This document shows positions 63,528 through 64,000 of a DNA stretch of 64,000 nucleotides, piece by piece; the first letter of the stretch is position 1, and each line of letters begins with the position of its first letter. The stretch lies in assembly GCF_002979975.1 (NCBI RefSeq), contig NZ_PCQD01000009.1, positions 1-64,000 of the forward strand, written 5' to 3'. The DNA comes from Pseudomonas sp. MYb185 (GTDB taxonomy: Bacteria > Pseudomonadota > Gammaproteobacteria > Pseudomonadales > Pseudomonadaceae). A program made the position numbers and the translations under genes. The notes under the pieces were generated by a model, which was not told the DNA's origin, did not search any database, and saw nothing but the letters and a program-made list of their open reading frames with translations.

Positions 63528-64000
63528 TCAGTCGAAGGTAATGTTGGCGGAGCGCACGACGTCACCGTACTTGTCGTAATCGCTGCGAATCTGGGTGGCG
63601 AAGGCTTCCGGCGTGGATGGCCAGGCCGTCAGCCCCTGGGTCGCCAGTTTGTCTTTCACCTGCTGGGATGCGGCAGCCTGGTTGATCTCCTGGTTGAGGC
63701 GCTCGACGATATCCGCCGGGGTAGCCGCGGCAACGGCCAGGCCAAACCAGGACGTCACTTCAAAGCCGGGATAACCCAGCTCGGCCACCGTGGGTACATC
63801 CGGCAACAGCGCCGAACGCTCCGCCGAGGCGATGGCCAGGCCACGCAGCTTGCCGCCCTGAATCTGCGGCGCGAGGATGGTCAGGGTATCCACCGCCAGA
63901 TCGACATTGCCGCCCAGCACCGAGGTCACCGCCGGCGCGCTGCCGCGGAAGGGAACGTGCAGCAGTTCGGTGCCGGTCTGCTGGAGGAAATACTCACCCG
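63528..64000 (-). CDS. Bug/TctC-family binding protein, partial (5' end beyond window)
   Basis: The frame is open from 64000 to the stop at 63528 (about 157 codons of the C-terminal half). GEYFLQQTGTELLHVPFRGSAPAVTSVLGG, and DLAVDTLTILAPQIQGGKL are homologous to the neighbouring Bug/TctC protein at 62504. The start lies outside the window. The stop is 28 bases upstream of the ATG of the next gene, so the two are probably co-transcribed. Confidence 0.88.
   Translation of the reverse strand, partial: GEYFLQQTGTELLHVPFRGSAPAVTSVLGGNVDLAVDTLTILAPQIQGGKLRGLAIASAERSALLPDVPTVAELGYPGFEVTSWFGLAVAAATPADIVERLNQEINQAAASQQVKDKLATQGLTAWPSTPEAFATQIRSDYDKYGDVVRSANITFD

Overview
The window reads as the chromosome of a high-GC gammaproteobacterium of the Pseudomonadaceae. 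Supporting this are a CrcZ/CrcY-type Crc/Hfq-sequestering sRNA with a sigma-54 promoter, two OprD-family porins, a PhaG/RhlA-type transacylase, a fused MrpA-MrpB antiporter subunit, the gene order ssuE-ssuA-ssuD-ssuC-ssuB-ssuF, and Pseudomonas-style REP/BIME palindromes. A Halopseudomonas-like species is a reasonable guess, but that is inference. No rRNA, tRNA, prophage, transposase, CRISPR array or plasmid gene was seen.

Layout. (1) 1-4070: a DUF2306 membrane protein, then two tandem copies (about 86% identical by eye) of a 350-residue protein of unknown function, with a CrcZ-family sRNA and its sigma-54/CbrB-type control region between them. (2) 4073-8758: a four-gene exporter operon (TolC, HlyD and two ABC-2 permeases) with no ATPase gene. 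(3) 8851-13104: two short-chain dehydrogenases, an HPF/RaiA protein, a PhaG/RhlA-type enzyme and two small lipoproteins. (4) 13376-16645: a phnD-C-E-E type phosphonate/selenate ABC transporter. (5) 17276-22116: a complete braC-D-E-F-G (livJHMGF) branched-chain amino-acid transporter, followed by a tandem array of a 139-bp palindromic repeat. (6) 24304-30022: a Mrp/Sha/Pha multisubunit Na+/H+ antiporter operon. (7) 30218-40775: envelope and housekeeping genes, including a glycine-zipper lipoprotein, an acyltransferase, a CPXCG protein, a degenerate SRAP protein, a chemoreceptor, an M48 peptidase, two OprD porins and an alpha/beta hydrolase.

(8) 40794-64000 is mostly a sulfur-scavenging island: an unusual AAA+ protein, a YeeE/TsuA thiosulfate permease, a periplasmic rhodanese, an SfnB-like flavin oxidoreductase, four SsuA-like binding proteins, two permease/ATPase pairs, the LsfA peroxiredoxin, the full ssuEADCBF operon, an EpsC-type serine acetyltransferase, a second LLM monooxygenase and two tandem Bug/TctC binding proteins, the second cut by the window end. 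A baeRF-like protein, a class II glutamine amidotransferase, ZapE and a YghU-type glutathione transferase are interspersed. The inferred logic is import of sulfonates, sulfate esters or thiosulfate, FMNH2-dependent release of sulfite, and assimilation through O-acetylserine.

The observations most worth following up are the CrcZ-like sRNA between two paralogous genes, a SRAP/HMCES-fold protein in which every catalytic residue is replaced, a sigma-54-activator AAA+ domain without GAFTGA loop, arginine finger or HTH, the composite 139-bp repeat array, an inverted repeat pair with compensatory base changes, a four-codon upstream ORF in front of a sulfur transporter, and a shared AT-rich motif in front of the sulfur genes.
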